Below, in pieces: positions 13,971-15,993 of a stretch of 15,993 bases of DNA. The stretch is from Bacteroidota bacterium (GTDB taxonomy: Bacteria > Bacteroidota > Bacteroidia > Chitinophagales > Chitinophagaceae): positions 1 to 15,993 of the forward strand of contig JAEZAM010000121.1 in assembly GCA_023430465.1 (NCBI GenBank), read 5' to 3'. The notes below the pieces were generated by a model that was not told the DNA's origin, did no database searches, and saw only the letters and a program-made list of their open reading frames with translations. The position numbers were made by a program, and so were the translations under genes. Each line of letters opens with the position of its first letter. Position 1 is the stretch's first letter.

Positions 13971-15993
13971 TAGCTTTGGTTGATTACATGTACTGCCAGG
14001 TTCTCCGTAGTGGCATCGACTATATTGTTTGTTTTCATCCGTACAGATTTATCGAGCAACTCCTCAAAATGCCTGTACGTTTGCACTCCATCGGTGGCTG
14101 GTTGGTAATGGGTGAATTCGCCCTTATGGAAGTAATGAAATTCGTCAGTGATCGGGTCCATCGCCACAAGGTGTATCCACTCATTTGCGTACCATTCATA
14201 CATCGCCGGGGAAGATTTGATGACGTCCAGTACCACTTCGGGGAAATGTTCCACAATGATCATAAGCCGAACCGGATCATGTACCTCTATCATCTGGAGA
14301 GGAAGACCTGGACGTAGGTCACCGTCGCTGCTATTGGCAACACCGATCAGGCCCACCACACTGTGCGGGAGTTTGGTACCTGCGCCCAGCTTGTGATTGT
14401 CAACACGGGAGAAATAATATTCTAGGTTGATGCCGCCGCACACCGGTCCCAATGGTTTCATGATACCGGCAAGAAAGTGGCCGTCGGGATCTTTTTCGTA
14501 ATCGTATGAATTAAGGAAAGCCCGTCTGTCGAGAAACAGCGAACGGGTCAATTCGCGCCTGCCCACGATGCAAAGAGCGTTTGTACCATGACCGAGTTCG
14601 GGGCGAGGCTCAAACATGGAAACAGGACGTTCCGCGATGGCCTTGCGAGCCTTGGGCAGTGATGCTCCGGCAGGGATTGAGGCGAAGCGGCGGGATCGCT
14701 CCTTCGCATTCAGATCAAGCGCATGTTCGAAGCTGTTCGCATGTTGATGATGCAGTTGAATATTTTCGGCAGTCAGAACAGAAGTATCGTAGAACTCAAT
14801 TTCATCTGCTGCGGTATCGTGAAGTCCGCCAACAAACTGCGTCGAATCAGGAATATGAATGCCCTGGTTTTCGAGAATGGCGCGAACCTCTTTATGATTG
14901 GCCATAAAGGCCATTACCCGGCTGTTTACGGATCCGGGTCGGCCGCTGCAGGCACCACAATCGTGTGCGCCATGATGCGGGTTATTGGCGCTGCTGGATC
15001 CATGCGCAACCAGGTAAACAATCGGAGCAAAATTGTCTGTCAGACCAACTCCGCGCAATAATGCTTCTACACGCATAGCCATTTCTCTCACAGTAAAGCC
15101 AACCTGAAGTCCATTCTCGATATGTGAGGGATCCCTGTTTTCGATCGTCAATTGCGATCCGGGATTCATGTGGGCAAAGGCGTTTGAGATCGCGGGACTC
15201 ATCTTCGGCCTGAATAAATCTGCTATCATCCTCCACCCGGCATAAAATCCAAGACTTAATGAATTTGCAAACCCTGGTATCAGGTCATGCGTTGACGGAT
15301 TATATAACATCTCATGCCCTCGTTTGGTATCCACGCCCTGCTCACGTATAAGGTAAGAAGGGTTTAGTGGGGCAGGACAAAGCTTGTCATAAAACTTCCC
15401 CATGGCGGGTTGGAAATAAAATTCAACACCAAAGAACCCGGGCGTTCCAAGTGTCTCACATTGGGGGTCGACAGACTCCAGGTGTCTCCTCAGCGAGCAC
15501 TCGCGCTCATCAATGCAGAAGAAGGCCTGGAAGGACGGCGTCAGGGGCAAGGCAATTTCCTGCTCTTTGGCCTGCCTGATACCCGCCAGCACCTCGTCAT
15601 AGTAACTCCATTCAAATGCATCCTGCCATATGCTCAGCACTTCGTTGAGCTCTGTACGGGAATGGCGTGCGAAAAGGTTGCGGGGAGACGTCATTGATTT
15701 ACGCGACAACGGCCGCCAGCGTGTGCCAAGTGCCCGATCGAGCGCATCGAGCTCCAGCAATAATTCAAAGATGATCAGTTCTCTCAGCGTGATACGACGT
15801 TCATCAAGCAGCGCTTTCGGTGTCTGCTCGATGGCTTTCACCATGCCAGACCAGCCGGGATGGCTGAATTGCTGGTCAAAAAGATATTGCTTGAAAAAAG
15901 CACGGTGACCGACAATCAGGCTTAATAAATTTTCGATGGTGGTCTCCGGGTCCTGTAAAAGTTTACGTGCCCGGCCATTCCTGAAGATATGGC
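13970..15993 (-). CDS. dabA: DabA: UPF0753/DUF2309 zinc protein of the DAB inorganic-carbon system, N-terminus cut
   Basis: The frame is open to the window edge, so the N-terminal part is missing; 673 residues are visible. DabA is a carbonic-anhydrase-like protein that, with DabB, takes up CO2 or bicarbonate and accumulates bicarbonate in the cytoplasm. Counting from the Met at 15844, the zinc site is Cys110 and Asp112 in FCIDERE, His281 in VAHGSS, and Cys296 in DCGACSG. The spacings (171 and 15 residues) match those of the characterised Halothiobacillus DabA site (Cys351, Asp353, His524, Cys539). The Met at 15844 is not the start: the upstream in-frame sequence continues family-like residues such as HRAFFKQYLFDQQFSHPGWS. 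It is transcribed before dabB and its stop overlaps the dabB start. The C-terminus is short and polar. Family call very strong. Confidence 0.96.
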   Translation of the reverse strand, partial: HIFRNGRARKLLQDPETTIENLLSLIVGHRAFFKQYLFDQQFSHPGWSGMVKAIEQTPKALLDERRITLRELIIFELLLELDALDRALGTRWRPLSRKSMTSPRNLFARHSRTELNEVLSIWQDAFEWSYYDEVLAGIRQAKEQEIALPLTPSFQAFFCIDERECSLRRHLESVDPQCETLGTPGFFGVEFYFQPAMGKFYDKLCPAPLNPSYLIREQGVDTKRGHEMLYNPSTHDLIPGFANSLSLGFYAGWRMIADLFRPKMSPAISNAFAHMNPGSQLTIENRDPSHIENGLQVGFTVREMAMRVEALLRGVGLTDNFAPIVYLVAHGSSSANNPHHGAHDCGACSGRPGSVNSRVMAFMANHKEVRAILENQGIHIPDSTQFVGGLHDTAADEIEFYDTSVLTAENIQLHHQHANSFEHALDLNAKERSRRFASIPAGASLPKARKAIAERPVSMFEPRPELGHGTNALCIVGRRELTRSLFLDRRAFLNSYDYEKDPDGHFLAGIMKPLGPVCGGINLEYYFSRVDNHKLGAGTKLPHSVVGLIGVANSSDGDLRPGLPLQMIEVHDPVRLMIIVEHFPEVVLDVIKSSPAMYEWYANEWIHLVAMDPITDEFHYFHKGEFTHYQPATDGVQTYRHFEELLDKSVRMKTNNIVDATTENLAVHVINQS

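Noticed and set aside
15842..15844. ATG as the start of dabA
   Set aside because: The frame stays open to the window edge and encodes family-like sequence upstream, so the true start is outside.

Overview
The window looks like chromosomal DNA of a member of the Bacteroidota, most likely the Chitinophagaceae or a close relative. The family placement is an inference from gene content and style. The support is: an outer-membrane beta-barrel receptor of the kind abundant in this phylum; an M43 (cytophagalysin-like) metalloprotease lipoprotein; a DUF1800/DUF1501 gene pair; TAnnTTTG promoter boxes a few bases ahead of several start codons; and no convincing Shine-Dalgarno sequences before the genes. 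Eleven protein-coding genes are seen, and the two at the window edges are cut. No rRNA, complete tRNA, CRISPR array, transposase or integrase is visible. No gap between genes exceeds about 230 bases.

Layout. 1-1933: C-terminal part of a TonB-receptor-like outer-membrane protein (+), followed by a long imperfect palindrome that fills the gap to a convergent two-gene minus-strand unit (2037-3103): a conserved unknown protein, then a secreted cyclophilin. An 85-base divergent region carries opposed TAnnTTTG boxes for that unit and for serS (3189-4460). serS is followed by a small c-type cytochrome lipoprotein (4484-4804). A perfect hairpin separates this from a convergent M43 metalloprotease lipoprotein (4875-5852, minus). 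A 226-base divergent region then leads to a DUF1800 gene and a DUF1501 gene (6079-8807, +), closed by a classic terminator. A second perfect palindrome lies before the 3' end of a minus-strand OPT-family transporter (9012-11099). A divergent region leads to an AIM24/TIGR00266 protein (11265-12068, +). The right end (12111-15993, minus) is a dabA-dabB operon, with dabA cut by the window edge.

How the genes work together. Most of the window is a set of independent housekeeping and envelope genes. Two units make functional pairs. DabA (UPF0753/DUF2309, zinc site intact) and DabB (NuoL/MrpA-like membrane subunit) form the DAB/MpsAB inorganic-carbon accumulation complex, translationally coupled by a TAATG overlap. 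The DUF1800 and DUF1501 proteins are a recurrent pair of unknown function; here only the DUF1501 member has an export signal. The DAB operon is the best-defined named system. The DUF1800/DUF1501 pair and the palindromic intergenic elements are the least understood parts.
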